A model generated the notes under the pieces. That model was not told where the DNA came from and ran no database searches. It saw only the letters and a program-made list of their open reading frames with translations. Below are positions 1 to 8,234 of a DNA stretch of 64,000 nt, in pieces. Position 1 is the first letter of the stretch. Every line of letters starts with the position of its first letter. The DNA comes from Motilibacter deserti (GTDB lineage: Bacteria; Actinomycetota; Actinomycetes; Motilibacterales; Motilibacteraceae), in NCBI RefSeq assembly GCF_011250635.1, contig NZ_JAANNP010000004.1:62001-126000 (forward strand), read 5' to 3'. A program made the translations under genes and the position numbers.

Positions 1-167
1 GCAGAGAAGGAGTCAGAGCGCGCCCACAACCCGCGCCTCGTCGCCGACCGTCCGTCGCACGCCCGTCTTGACTTGAAGTAGCAACGTAACTCGTTGGCGC
101 TGCTGCTGGTGGCTCGACCAGGCTGAGGCGTCCTTCTGGTCGTGGCGGCTTGTCGGTGCGGAGGAGT

Positions 168-206
168 GCGTCAAGGGCGCGGAGCGGCGGAGCGCACCCT
201 TGACGC
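168..206. repeat. Inverted repeat (stem-loop) in integrative element
   Basis: Ten-base perfect arms GCGTCAAGGG (168-177) and CCCTTGACGC (197-206) enclose a 19-base G-rich spacer. It lies about 100 bases upstream of the HTH and Rep genes. It could be a terminator of the gene to the left or part of a rolling-circle origin; no nick site can be assigned from sequence. Confidence 0.45.
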
Positions 207-277
207 GCGAGGGAGCGCTGGCAGGCTGCAGCGACGGGAAGGGCGCTAGGGAAACGTCCCGCGCTCCGTCAGCCCCC

Positions 278-296
278 AGTCCTAGGCTCTGGGACT
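278..296. promoter_or_regulatory. Operator copy 1 (AGTCC-N9-GGACT) over HTH-gene promoter
   Basis: A 19-base palindrome AGTCC-N9-GGACT; its spacer contains TAGGCT (283-288), a good actinobacterial -10 (TANNNT). It sits directly before the HTH gene. The same architecture, with the same nine-base spacer, recurs at 773-791 before the Rep gene, suggesting one element-encoded regulator controls both. Confidence 0.55.
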
Positions 297-300
297 GGAG

Positions 301-735
301 GTGGTGCGCGTGGGAGACTTCCGAGCGCAGCGGATGCCCTCGCCTGAGGGGCGAGGCATCGCGCGCGGGCGCTGGCAGCAGGCGTGGGACGCGTACTCGC
401 GCGCGGTGGAGAAGGCCGCGGCCCCTGTGGTGGAGCCTCTGCTGCGGCCGATCACGAGCCGCATCGGGGCTGCCCGCGCGGAGGAGACGCTGGGCTTCTG
501 GCTGCTCTGGCACCTGGAGGGCGGCTTCGAGGGGCTCCAGCGGCTCGGGATGAGCCGGTCCGGCGTGTACCGGCGGGTGGCGGCCTTCCGCAAGCTGACC
601 GGCGTCCATCCCGACGAGTTCAAGCTGCCCGGCGTAACGCTCGATCTAGAGGCGTATGTCGCTGCCTCGGCCTCAACGGGGCCTCAGCAGGCGGAGCCGC
701 CGCCCATCGGGGACGAGCCAGACACCACGTCCTAG
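301..735 (+). CDS. Helix-turn-helix protein of integrative element
   Basis: A small protein of about 141-144 residues. The centre (about residues 70-100) reads GLQRLGMSRSGVYRRVAAF, a helix-turn-helix-like segment, followed by a conserved-looking PDEF stretch and a low-complexity Pro/Ala tail. Three in-frame GTG codons (301, 304, 310) could start it; 310 has the best spacing from GGAG at 297-300. It is the first visible gene of the element, followed by Rep. A palindromic operator overlies its own promoter, so autoregulation is an inference. I do not recognise the exact family. Confidence 0.6.
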   Translation: MVRVGDFRAQRMPSPEGRGIARGRWQQAWDAYSRAVEKAAAPVVEPLLRPITSRIGAARAEETLGFWLLWHLEGGFEGLQRLGMSRSGVYRRVAAFRKLTGVHPDEFKLPGVTLDLEAYVAASASTGPQQAEPPPIGDEPDTTS

Positions 736-741
736 TCGCAC

Positions 742-752
742 AGTCCGGGACT
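742..752. promoter_or_regulatory. Compressed AGTCC-N1-GGACT palindrome before Rep
   Basis: Eleven-base perfect palindrome AGTCCGGGACT, 21 bases left of the full 19-base operator at 773-791. It has the same half-sites with a one-base spacer. It may be an auxiliary binding site for the same regulator. Confidence 0.35.
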
Positions 753-772
753 AAGCGGGCACTTCGAGCTAT

Positions 773-791
773 AGTCCCACCTCGTGGGACT
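773..791. promoter_or_regulatory. Operator copy 2 (AGTCC-N9-GGACT) over Rep promoter/start
   Basis: The perfect palindrome AGTCCCACCTCGTGGGACT overlaps both a -10 element TATAGT (770-775) and the GTG start of Rep (784-786). The eight bases between -10 and GTG suggest a near-leaderless transcript. Protein binding here would block transcription; in RNA the hairpin would hide the start codon. Confidence 0.55.
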
Positions 792-1545
792 AGAGCAGCG
801 CCTGGCGGCGCCCGTTGGTGCGACGTGGGCGCTGTCGCTGTACCCGGAAGCGGCCGAGGGTGGCGGCTGCTTCGTTCCGTCGCGTCCGCCGGCCCGGAGA
901 ACGGGCCGACGAGGCGCGGCCGAGCATCCAGAGCGGGCGCGGACGGAGGCCGCGCGCCGCGCGCGGGCGGCGCTGCGCCGGTACTGCGCGGCGAACCGGC
1001 TGAACCGGCTGGGGACGTTGACCTATCGCGGCGCCGGGTGCCATGACCCGGCCCAGGCCCGCGCCGATGCCGCCGGCTTCTTTCGCGCTCTGCGCGACGG
1101 GCTCGGCGGCCGGCCGCTGCCGTATGTGTGGGTGCCCGAGTGGCACAAGTCCGGGCACGGGCTGCACCTGCACTTCGCGGTCGGCCGGTTCGTCCGCCGG
1201 TCGCTAATCGAGTCGTCATGGGGACGCGGTTTCGTTCACATCAAGCTCCTCGGCGACCTGCCCGTCGGTGCCGGGCCGCTGGGAGAGGCGCGCAGAGCGG
1301 CGGGCTACCTGTCCAAGTACGTCGCGAAGTCCTTCAGCGACGATGACCGGCCGGCGGGGCTGCACCGTTACGACGTAGCGCAGGGTTTCCAGCCCCGCAA
1401 GCAGCGGCTCACTGCCACCTCGTCCGCCGGCGTGCTCGCAGCCGCGTCCGCTGTGATGGGCTCTGCGCCGGAACGTATCTGGTCGTCGGCCGAGGTGGAG
1501 GACTGGCAGGGGCCGCCGGCGCTGTGGGCGCAGTGGGCGGCCTGA
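784..1545 (+). CDS. rep: Rolling-circle replication initiator (HUH endonuclease)
   Basis: A 253-residue protein with two hallmarks of HUH relaxases/replicases: His-hydrophobe-His in GLHLHFAVG (H128, H130), which binds the metal, and a YLSKY motif (Y175, K178) carrying the nicking tyrosine. Proteins of this size serve rolling-circle replication of actinomycete plasmids and excised integrative elements. No helicase domain is present, so it would use a host helicase. GTG 784 follows TATAGT by eight bases without a Shine-Dalgarno, inside the palindrome. The gene lies between the HTH gene and a small conserved gene, with the integrase beyond. Confidence 0.75.
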   Translation: MGLEQRLAAPVGATWALSLYPEAAEGGGCFVPSRPPARRTGRRGAAEHPERARTEAARRARAALRRYCAANRLNRLGTLTYRGAGCHDPAQARADAAGFFRALRDGLGGRPLPYVWVPEWHKSGHGLHLHFAVGRFVRRSLIESSWGRGFVHIKLLGDLPVGAGPLGEARRAAGYLSKYVAKSFSDDDRPAGLHRYDVAQGFQPRKQRLTATSSAGVLAAASAVMGSAPERIWSSAEVEDWQGPPALWAQWAA

Positions 1546-1551
1546 CCCGGC

Positions 1552-1899
1552 ATGGCGCGACGCGCGGGCAAGCGGTCTGCTGTCTCGATGGAGGACGTGC
1601 GGGCGTGGGTGGAGCGGTCGTGCGAGGAGCAGGGCCTGCCGGTGCATCTGGAGGACCCGGCGACGCTGGGCAAGGTGCAGGCGCTGCTGACCGGGACGGC
1701 GCCGAAGCCGCGGGCGCAAGCGCGCAGCGCGAGCACGCGGGCCGGGGCCGGCCGGTCAGACCCTCCACCTTGGGGTGATTCTGTTGATGTCCAGGGACTG
1801 GGCTCCGCGGGTGCCGGGGGCGATGATCGCGTGGTCGAGGACGGCGGCGACGATCGCGCGCTGCCGGTCCAGGTTCAGCTCGGCCCATTGGGCGCGTAG
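1552..1899 (+). CDS. Small conserved element protein, overlaps integrase 3' end
   Basis: Starts six bases after Rep. The first ~65 residues (VRAWVERSCEEQGLPVHLED then a Leu-rich LGKVQALLTG) look like a small protein commonly found beside Rep and integrase genes in actinomycete integrative elements; its function is unknown. The last ~48 residues lie antisense to the integrase 3' end and look non-native, so the gene may have lost its original stop. The convergent overlap is 144 bases. Confidence 0.5.
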   Translation: MARRAGKRSAVSMEDVRAWVERSCEEQGLPVHLEDPATLGKVQALLTGTAPKPRAQARSASTRAGAGRSDPPPWGDSVDVQGLGSAGAGGDDRVVEDGGDDRALPVQVQLGPLGA

Positions 1900-3156
1900 C
1901 TGCTGCCCGTTGCCGGCCCATTCGGCGGCGCGGCCACTCGCGGACGCCCGCGAAAGTCGGCGTTTGGCGTCGCTGATCCTCGCCTCGATCGGCTTGCGGG
2001 CGGTCATCCACTCGGCGGCGGTAATGGCCTTCGCCGCGTAGAGGCCGGCGAGCTCGTCCAGCTGTGCGGTGTCGGCCTCGATCGCTTCGGCGAGGGCTGC
2101 GCTGGCGGCGTCGGCGGTGGCCTCCTTGCGCAGCGAGCGGGCGAAGCCGGGGCTGTCCAGGCGCAGCAGCACGGCGTCGGCGATGAACTGCTCGAGCGGG
2201 TCGGCGGTGATGGTGATGCGGCCGCAGCCGGTGAAGTCGGCGCCGGTCTTGCAGACGTACCGGCGGACCCCGGCGCGCGGGTGCGACATCAACGTCGCGC
2301 CGCACAGCGAGCAGCGCAGCATTCCGGCGAGCAGGTATCGCCGGGCGGTGCGGCTGACACGGCGTGCGGGGTCGTCGAGCAAGGCGCGGATCCTGTCGGT
2401 CTGCTCCGGGGGGATGATCGGGGGCCACACGGCGGGGCCGACGATTGCTCCGCGTTGCTCGCGCTGCCCGCTGATCCGGCCGGAGCGCAGCAGCCCGCGC
2501 AGCGTCGGGGATCGCCACGCGCCTCCGGCGGACGTGGGGATTTCCTGGTCGTTGAGCCAGCGGGTAAGCGACGCGAGCGATTCCCCGGCCAGCAGCCGGG
2601 CCGCGAGGTCCTTGACGATCGCGGCCTCGTCCGGGCGCAGTGTCAGGCGGTCGCGCTCGTAGCCGAACGGGCGCGTCCCGCCGCCGTGCGCGGCGCCGGC
2701 CTGGGCCAGCTCGTCCATCTTGCGGCGCACGCGCCGCGACTTCGCCGCGCTCTCGTTTGCCGCCACAGCAGCCATGATCCGCGCGATCAGGAGGCCGTCA
2801 CCTGTACCGAGGTTCGTGTCTCCGTGTGCGGTCGCCACCGGCACGCGGGCGGCGTCGCAGACTGTCGCGAACTCTTCAAGCTCGATCGGTCGGCGGTGCA
2901 GCCGGTCCAGGTGGTACGCGATCACCATGTCGCGGGCGCCTGCCTCGATGTCGGTGAGCATGTCCCGGTAGCGGGGGCGGGCCTTGCCCGAGTACGCCGA
3001 GGTGTCGTTGTCGACGTACTCCTCGGCGACCTGCCAGCCACGGCCCGCCGCGAGGTTGCGGCAATCCTCCAGCTGTCGGGTGACGCCGAGGCCGGTGCCG
3101 TCACGGTCGTCGGAGATGCGGGCGTAGATGGCGGCGGCAAGCACGGGTCGGGGCAC
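1756..3156 (-). CDS. int: Large serine recombinase (integrase)
   Basis: A 466-residue site-specific recombinase. The N-terminal resolvase domain shows YARIS with catalytic Ser15 and the conserved HLDRLHRRP Arg motif (about 82-90). Next come the recombinase domain (~155-260) and a zinc ribbon with Cys282, Cys285, Cys302 and Cys311, then a helical coiled-coil-prone region and the family-typical end near VxWR-like TPRWRV. The length fits large serine integrases of phages and integrative elements. The start codon lies about 20-25 bases from the point where the host HNH gene remnant resumes, as expected for an integrase next to its attachment site. It appears intact. Confidence 0.93.
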   Translation of the reverse strand: MPRPVLAAAIYARISDDRDGTGLGVTRQLEDCRNLAAGRGWQVAEEYVDNDTSAYSGKARPRYRDMLTDIEAGARDMVIAYHLDRLHRRPIELEEFATVCDAARVPVATAHGDTNLGTGDGLLIARIMAAVAANESAAKSRRVRRKMDELAQAGAAHGGGTRPFGYERDRLTLRPDEAAIVKDLAARLLAGESLASLTRWLNDQEIPTSAGGAWRSPTLRGLLRSGRISGQREQRGAIVGPAVWPPIIPPEQTDRIRALLDDPARRVSRTARRYLLAGMLRCSLCGATLMSHPRAGVRRYVCKTGADFTGCGRITITADPLEQFIADAVLLRLDSPGFARSLRKEATADAASAALAEAIEADTAQLDELAGLYAAKAITAAEWMTARKPIEARISDAKRRLSRASASGRAAEWAGNGQQLRAQWAELNLDRQRAIVAAVLDHAIIAPGTRGAQSLDINRITPRWRV

Positions 3157-3184
3157 GAGGGCACACTAGCGACTGTTGAGGAAC
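3157..3184. other. Probable element-chromosome junction (att site)
   Basis: Between the integrase start (3156) and the first recognisable codons of the HNH remnant (3182). The in-frame reading of the HNH gene is open only back to 3170, where family-like sequence stops. The crossover core should lie within about 3165-3190. The partner junction is outside the window, so the core cannot be read directly. Confidence 0.5.
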
Positions 3185-3355
3185 CTCGTCCTGCTCTGCC
3201 ATCGGCATCACGCCCTCGTCCACGGCGACGGGTGGATCATCCAACCCGACCCCGAGCGGCCAGGGCTCTTCCGGCTCAGGCGGCCGGGCGGCGGCCCGAC
3301 CATCCGTTGCGAGCATCGAGTCGACCGGGATGTGGGTCGCAAGCTGCAGCTGTAG
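3182..3355 (+). pseudogene. 3' remnant of an HNH endonuclease (DUF222/13E12-type) gene
   Basis: Translation from 3182 gives NLVLLCHRHHALVHGDGW, then a Pro/Gly-rich tail, ending at TAG 3353-3355. The motif NLVLLC-x-HH-xLVH-xxGW is the C-terminal HNH signature of the DUF222-associated endonucleases that are multicopy in actinobacteria. The upstream part is missing and the integrase gene begins right next to it. The simplest reading is that the element integrated into this gene and split it. Such genes are dispensable multicopy targets, which would make a harmless insertion site. Confidence 0.75.
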
Positions 3356-3416
3356 TGGGCTTCAGCGAATTCCGCTGCCGTGGTAGCTGCACGGAGGCGT
3401 TTCCGCCGCGTTCGGT

Positions 3417-3436
3417 GCACGCGCTCTTGCGCGTGC
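3417..3436 (+). terminator. Hairpin after HNH remnant
   Basis: GCACGCGC, four-base loop TCTT, GCGCGTGC: a perfect 8-bp stem 62 bases after the remnant stop codon. No T-tract, as usual in very high-GC actinobacteria. Confidence 0.35.
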
Positions 3437-3605
3437 GCCGAGCTTGCCGTCGGTCCACGCAGCTCCGCCTCGGCGAGAGCACGACAAGGAACAGGGCCTA
3501 CGCGAACCACGCCGTGCACGGGCTGCCACGCGAGCGGGCAGTCGTGCCGCGGCCGGCCGCGCTGGCTATATGAGCTCCTCGACGACTCGGGACTGCGTGA
3601 CGTGT

Positions 3606-3680
3606 GAACCCCGAGCCCCGAACCCCGAGCCCCGAACCCTGAGCCCCGAGCCCTGAGCCCCGAGCCCCGAGCCCCGAGCC
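3606..3680. repeat. Heptad tandem repeat (CCCCGAG / CCCCGAA units)
   Basis: About ten tandem 7-base units of CCCCGAG, with CCCCGAA and CCCTGAG variants, in the gap between the HNH remnant and the DHB genes. It is not CRISPR-like because there are no spacers. It is likely to vary in length between strains through slippage. Confidence 0.8.
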
Positions 3681-3728
3681 AAGCGTTCCCGGAGCGCCCC
3701 ACGCCTGGTCCACGACCGGCGACCTCAG

Positions 3729-4382
3729 CTACCCCACCGCTGCGGTGCTTGCGGTCAGCTCCTCGAGCAGCCGGTCGGCGGACGTGACGACAGCGCACCG
3801 CTGCGCGGCGTACTCCAGCGCGCTGCGGTGGTGGTCGGCCGAGAAGTCCGCGAGCGCGTCGGCGACGAAGAACGCCTGGATGTCGCGCATGAAGGCTTCG
3901 TTCGCCGTTGCCAAGCAGCCGATGTGCGCGTACACGCCGGTGATGACGAGCTGGTCCCGCCCCGTCTCCGCGAGCAGGTCGGCCAGCTTAGTGCGCTGGA
4001 AGGCGCTGTAGCGCCACTTGGTGAGGAGCACGTCATCGGGCTCGGGCGCGAGAGGCTCGATGATCGCCGAGCCCTCGTCCCCCGGGATGCCGTCGCCCCA
4101 GAAGTCCTGTTGCAGCCCGCGCTGCTCACGCGTCTGGCCGCCGGGCTGCGCGCTATAGACGACGGGGATGCCGAGGGCGCGCGCTCCAGCGGCGAGGGCG
4201 CGGATGTGGGCGATCACGTCGGTCAGCGGCGAAGCACCCGGCTCGAAGGCGCCGAGGAAGTACCTCTGCATGTCGTGCACCAGCAGCACGGCTCGACGGG
4301 GGTCCGGACGCCAGTCGACGCGGTTCTGAGGCAGCGAATCAACCATCGGCAGCGGGTAGGGCGCGATGCGCGGCAGAGCCAT
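3729..4382 (-). CDS. entB: Isochorismatase (EntB/DhbB isochorismate lyase domain only)
   Basis: A 217-residue cysteine-hydrolase-fold protein hydrolysing isochorismate to 2,3-dihydro-2,3-dihydroxybenzoate plus pyruvate. The N-terminus LPQNRVDWRPDPRRAVLLVH matches EntB/DhbB, with the nucleophile-region Asp in LLVHDMQRYFL; the motifs LLTKWRYSAFQ and VITGVYAHIGCL are also family-typical. EntB is about 285 residues because it carries an aryl carrier domain; here that domain is absent and is supplied by a separate gene at 9714. Last gene of the leftward siderophore operon, 205 bases after entE, with AGGAAGAGG before its ATG. It may have its own promoter, but I see no iron box in that gap. Confidence 0.92.
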   Translation of the reverse strand: MALPRIAPYPLPMVDSLPQNRVDWRPDPRRAVLLVHDMQRYFLGAFEPGASPLTDVIAHIRALAAGARALGIPVVYSAQPGGQTREQRGLQQDFWGDGIPGDEGSAIIEPLAPEPDDVLLTKWRYSAFQRTKLADLLAETGRDQLVITGVYAHIGCLATANEAFMRDIQAFFVADALADFSADHHRSALEYAAQRCAVVTSADRLLEELTASTAAVG

Positions 4383-4587
4383 CGGGGGCCTCTTCCTGAG
4401 GGTTCGAGAAGGCGGATGTGCTGAAGTGCGCTGCAGGTGAGCTGTGATCTGAACTGCAGCGGGGATTGCGACCCTGGCCGTCGTCGGCTGTGCGATCAGG
4501 TTCGTCCGTGGGCTGACCAGAAACGTCGGCCAGGCTGTTGGCAGGCCGTCCGCGGACCTGGGACTAGGGTCGTCAGGGAATCTGTGA

Positions 4588-6231
4588 TCAGGGCCGCAAG
4601 GAGGCAGCGAGCGACTCGCGCAGCTGTTTGCGGCTGACCTTGCCTACGCCCGTCTGCGCGAAGGCGTCGACGAACTTCACCAGGTCCGGCACCTTGTAGG
4701 CGGCGAGCCCGCGTTCGCGCAGGAACTTCTTGAGCGCGGGGGCGCTGGGCGCCTCGCCACGAGGCACGACCACGGCGCAGCTGCGCTCGCCGAGATAAGC
4801 GTCGGGGACCGCGACGACCGCGGCGTCGTGCACCGCGGGATGGGCGAGCAGGTGGTTCTCGATCTCCTCGGCCGCGATCTTCTCGCCGCCGCGGTTGATC
4901 TGGTCCTTGTCCCGCCCCGTCACGACGAGGTAGCCCTCGGGGGTGACCCGGACGAGGTCTCCGGTGCGGTAGAACCCGTCCCTCGTGAAGGCCGAGCGGT
5001 TGTGCTCCTCAGCGCGGTAGTAGCCGCGGATGGTGTACGGCCCGCGCGTCAGCAGGTGGCCCACCTCTCCGGCGGGTACGTCCTGGTCCTCGTCGTCGAC
5101 GACCCGGACCTCGTCGTCGGGGGATATCGGCCGCCCTTGCGTCGCGAGGATGATGTCGTCCGGGTCGTGGAGCCGCGTGTAGTTGACGAGGCCCTCGGCC
5201 ATCCCGAAGACCTGCTGGAGTCCGCACCCGAGCGTCGGCCGCACCCGCCGCGCGACCTCCTCGCTGAGCTTGGAGCCGCCTACCTGCAGGACCTCCAGCG
5301 ACGACAGGTCGTGCTCGAGACGGGCGGCCGAGTCGAGCCACAGGAGCGCGAGGGGTGGGACGAGGGCCGTGATGGTGACCCGCTCGCGTTCGATCAGAGC
5401 CAGCGCGGTCGCCGGGCTCGGGTCCGGCGCGAGGACGACGGTGCCGCCGGCGTACAGCGTCCCGAGCACGCCGGGGGAGCTGAGCGGGAAGTTGTGCGCG
5501 ACGGGGAGCGCGGCGAGGTAGACGCTGGACGGGTCCAGCCCGCAGATCTTCGCACTCGCCCGGACGCTGTAGAGGTAGTCGTCGTGCGTCCGCGGGATGA
5601 GCTTCGGCACGCCGGTGCTGCCGCCGGACAACTGCAGGAAGGCAACATCGGAGGGAGCTGGATCGGCAAGCGGCCGCGGAGCGTCACGCAGGTCGTCGAT
5701 CGACGTGAAGCTTCCCGGGTCGTCGCCCACCACGAGCACGTGGCGCAAGGACGGGGCGGCGCCCTGCGCCTCGTAGCCGAGGGCTCGGTAGTCGAAGCCC
5801 GCGTGATGGCCCGGGACGATGTAGGCGACGGCCTCGGTGAACGAGCAGAAGTACGTGATCTCGCTGCTGCGATGGGCGGGAAGCGCGAACACCGGTAGCG
5901 CGCCGACGCGCCACAGCGCGAAGCAGACCTCGAAGAACTCCGCGACGTTCGGCAGTTGGAGCACCACGCGGTCCTGGGCGCGGATGCCGATCCGGTGCAG
6001 CCCGGCGGCCAGGCGGTCGGCGCGCTCGTCGAGCTCTGAGTACGTCCACCGCCGCTCGCCGTCCACGACCGCTACCCGGTCGGCGTAGCGCTCGGCGAGC
6101 TCGCGGAGCATGGAGCCGAACGTCTGCCCCGCCCAGTAGCCCACCTCGCGGTAGCGCCGGACGAACTCCTCGGGCCACGGGACGTAGCCCGGTAGCTCCT
6201 GCTGCTTCGCGCTCTTGGTGTCCGTGCTCAC
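4588..6231 (-). CDS. entE: 2,3-dihydroxybenzoate-AMP ligase (EntE/DhbE)
   Basis: A 547-residue stand-alone adenylation enzyme that activates 2,3-dihydroxybenzoate with ATP and loads it onto an aryl carrier protein. The start ([20 protein letters not shown]) and the core [20 protein letters not shown] (about 210-230), YRTGDLVRV and the C-terminal [12 protein letters not shown] with the catalytic Lys are typical of the EntE/DhbE/YbtE group. GTG start overlaps the entC stop (GTGA), giving translational coupling. The cognate carrier is probably the free protein at 9714-9974. Confidence 0.95.
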   Translation of the reverse strand: MSTDTKSAKQQELPGYVPWPEEFVRRYREVGYWAGQTFGSMLRELAERYADRVAVVDGERRWTYSELDERADRLAAGLHRIGIRAQDRVVLQLPNVAEFFEVCFALWRVGALPVFALPAHRSSEITYFCSFTEAVAYIVPGHHAGFDYRALGYEAQGAAPSLRHVLVVGDDPGSFTSIDDLRDAPRPLADPAPSDVAFLQLSGGSTGVPKLIPRTHDDYLYSVRASAKICGLDPSSVYLAALPVAHNFPLSSPGVLGTLYAGGTVVLAPDPSPATALALIERERVTITALVPPLALLWLDSAARLEHDLSSLEVLQVGGSKLSEEVARRVRPTLGCGLQQVFGMAEGLVNYTRLHDPDDIILATQGRPISPDDEVRVVDDEDQDVPAGEVGHLLTRGPYTIRGYYRAEEHNRSAFTRDGFYRTGDLVRVTPEGYLVVTGRDKDQINRGGEKIAAEEIENHLLAHPAVHDAAVVAVPDAYLGERSCAVVVPRGEAPSAPALKKFLRERGLAAYKVPDLVKFVDAFAQTGVGKVSRKQLRESLAASLRP

Positions 6232-7418
6232 GCGGCACCGCCCAGGCCGAGCGCGTCGAGGAAGGTCCCGAACTTGGCGCTGGTCTCATCGAGCTCGTCC
6301 TGGGGGCGGGAGCCCGGGACGATGCCCGCCCCCGCGTACACCCGAACAGAGCTTCCGGAGACTTCGCCGCAGCGGATCGTGACGGCCCACTCGCCGTCAC
6401 CGGACGCGTCGCACCACCCGACCGTGCCGGAGTAGAACCCGCGGTCGAAGGGCTCGACCTGGGCGATGACGTCACGTGCCTTCGCGACGGGCGTGCCGCA
6501 GACGGCAGGGGTCGGGTGCAGGGCCAGGGCGAGGTCGAGCGAGGTGGTCTCGTCGCTCAGCAGTTCCCCTGAGATCTCGCTGCCGAGGTGCCACATCGTG
6601 GCGGTCTGCACGAGCGAGGGGCCTGCGACCGAGACGTGTCGGCACAGCGGGCGCAGCCCCTCGACGACCGCCTCGGCGACCACGGCGTGCTCGCGCAGGT
6701 TCTTCGCCGAGCGCAGCAGCTCCTCCGCTCGGCGGACGTCCTCCATAGGGTTCGCGCTGCGCGGCACCGAGCCGGCGAGCGGGTTCGCCCGGGCCACCCC
6801 GTCGATGCGCGACACGAGCAGCTCGGGGCTGGCCCCGACCAACGTTCGTGCCGGGGCGGGGGCGGCGGCCGGGAGCTCGACGGCGAAGGCGTAGCCGCGG
6901 GGGTCGCGGTACGCCAGCCGGGCGAGCAGGGCCGCGACGTCGACCGGAGCGGAGGTGCGTACGTCGAGGGCACGCGCCAGGACAACCTTCTCCACGTCAC
7001 CCGACGACATCCGCCCGAGAGCCGCGGCGACGCCGGCCTTGTAGTCCTCCGGCTCGGGCACCGGCCTCACGACGGCTTCCGCCGCGAAGGGTGCAGCGGG
7101 CCGCGGCACCGAGGGGCTGAGCGGTGCGCCCCACGTGGCGTGCACGGGGACGGACAGCGCGGCGCCGCGTCCGGGGTCGAAGGGCACCGCGCCGACCACG
7201 ATCGCCGGGTCGCCGGCGGCCGTCGCCTCCTCGAGCAGTCGGCGGACGGCGGCGCCGAGGTCGGCGGGCGGCGGCCCGGCCGGCAGCCGCGCGGACACCC
7301 CTTCGGCGAGCAAGGTGTGCCGCGGCGACGCGAAGAAGGCCGACGTCCCCGGCGCGTAGCCGGCGAGCAACTGCTGCGCCGGCAAGGACATGGCGGGGGT
7401 CTCCAGCTGTGCGGTCAC
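6228..7418 (-). CDS. entC: Isochorismate synthase (EntC/DhbC)
   Basis: A 396-residue chorismate-utilising enzyme converting chorismate to isochorismate, the first committed step to 2,3-DHB. The C-terminal signature [19 protein letters not shown] and the central [11 protein letters not shown] and [11 protein letters not shown] motifs are those of EntC/DhbC. GTG start with AGGAGAA upstream, 21 bases after entA. The DHB set here (A, C, E, B) is complete. Confidence 0.94.
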   Translation of the reverse strand: MTAQLETPAMSLPAQQLLAGYAPGTSAFFASPRHTLLAEGVSARLPAGPPPADLGAAVRRLLEEATAAGDPAIVVGAVPFDPGRGAALSVPVHATWGAPLSPSVPRPAAPFAAEAVVRPVPEPEDYKAGVAAALGRMSSGDVEKVVLARALDVRTSAPVDVAALLARLAYRDPRGYAFAVELPAAAPAPARTLVGASPELLVSRIDGVARANPLAGSVPRSANPMEDVRRAEELLRSAKNLREHAVVAEAVVEGLRPLCRHVSVAGPSLVQTATMWHLGSEISGELLSDETTSLDLALALHPTPAVCGTPVAKARDVIAQVEPFDRGFYSGTVGWCDASGDGEWAVTIRCGEVSGSSVRVYAGAGIVPGSRPQDELDETSAKFGTFLDALGLGGAA

Positions 7419-7439
7419 GAGTTCTCCTGGGAAAGTCTT

Positions 7440-8234
7440 TCAGGCGCGCAAGGTCGCGCCGCCGTCGACGTACAGGTCGTGCATGGTGATGTGGCGCGCG
7501 GCGTCGGAGACGAGGAAGAGGACCGCCTCCGCGACGTCCTCCGGGTCTGCGATGCGGCCGAGCGGGATGCCGACGCGGTACGTGCCGGGGTCGCCGGCGA
7601 TGACGGCGTCCGCGCCGTCGGGGCCGGACCACAGCCCGCGCTGCATGTCGGTGAGGGTCGAGCCCGGCGAGACGACGTTGCAGCGGATGCCGTGCGGCGC
7701 CAGCTCCAGGCCGAGGCACTTGGTGAACTGCGTCGCGGCCGCCTTGGACGCTGCGTACGCCGACATCGACATCCGGGGGACCCCGGCGGCGTTCGAGCCG
7801 ACGGTGACGATGCAGCCGCGCTGACGGGCCAGCATCCGCCGCGCCGCGGCACGCGAGGCGACGAACACGCCGGTCGCGTTCACGGCGAGGGTCGCGTCCC
7901 AGTCCTCGTCGGAGAGATCGACGACCGGGCCGGGCCGCAGGATGCCCGCGACGTTCACCAGCGTGTGGAGCGGGCCGAGGCGGCGCTCGACGTCGGCGAC
8001 GACGCCGTCGACCGCAGGCCGGTCGGTGACGTCGACGGAGTAGGGCAGCGACGGGGTGCCGCGGGCGCGGAGCGCCGCGGAGGTGTCCTCCGCGGCGCTC
8101 GCGTCGGCGTCGAGCACGGCGACGGACGCGCCCTCGCTGGCGAGGGCCGTGGCCACGGCAGCGCCGATGCCACGTCCCGCGCCCGTCACGAGGGCGACGG
8201 TCCCGTCGATGCCGGGACGTCCGAGGGGTGTCAC
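7440..8234 (-). CDS. entA: 2,3-dihydro-2,3-dihydroxybenzoate dehydrogenase (EntA/DhbA)
   Basis: A 264-residue classical SDR that oxidises dihydro-DHB to 2,3-DHB with NAD+. Visible: nucleotide-binding [15 protein letters not shown] near the N-terminus, the NVAGI motif, catalytic Ser and the YAASK tetrad, then [13 protein letters not shown], characteristic of EntA/DhbA. The GTG at 8234 was chosen because it overlaps the stop of the beta-propeller gene (GTGA) and sits behind GAGGAG. A longer open frame extends upstream but lies inside the propeller gene. Confidence 0.93.
   Translation of the reverse strand: MTPLGRPGIDGTVALVTGAGRGIGAAVATALASEGASVAVLDADASAAEDTSAALRARGTPSLPYSVDVTDRPAVDGVVADVERRLGPLHTLVNVAGILRPGPVVDLSDEDWDATLAVNATGVFVASRAAARRMLARQRGCIVTVGSNAAGVPRMSMSAYAASKAAATQFTKCLGLELAPHGIRCNVVSPGSTLTDMQRGLWSGPDGADAVIAGDPGTYRVGIPLGRIADPEDVAEAVLFLVSDAARHITMHDLYVDGGATLRA

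Larger units (their letters stand above)
1..300. other. Non-coding start of window upstream of element genes
   Basis: I see no convincing gene here; the open frames are short and lack family-like sequence. The stretch holds one stem-loop (168-206) and the promoter/operator of the HTH gene (276-298). It belongs to the integrative element that continues beyond the left edge. Confidence 0.5.
3356..3728. other. Gene-free stretch downstream of the HNH remnant
   Basis: No credible gene. It contains a short hairpin (3417-3436), probably the old terminator of the HNH gene, and the 7-base tandem repeat tract at 3606-3680. The next gene (isochorismatase) ends at 3729 on the minus strand. Confidence 0.5.

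Noticed and set aside
2281-3573. 430-codon plus-strand frame across the integrase
   Set aside because: Antisense to the integrase. The only meaningful plus-strand coding sequence there is the HNH remnant, which is in a different frame.
3606-3680. CRISPR array
   Set aside because: Units are 7 bases and contiguous with no spacers; no cas genes nearby.
4561-4580. GGGACT sequences at about 1794 and 4561 as further element operators
   Set aside because: Only single half-sites without the AGTCC partner at nine-base spacing; expected by chance.
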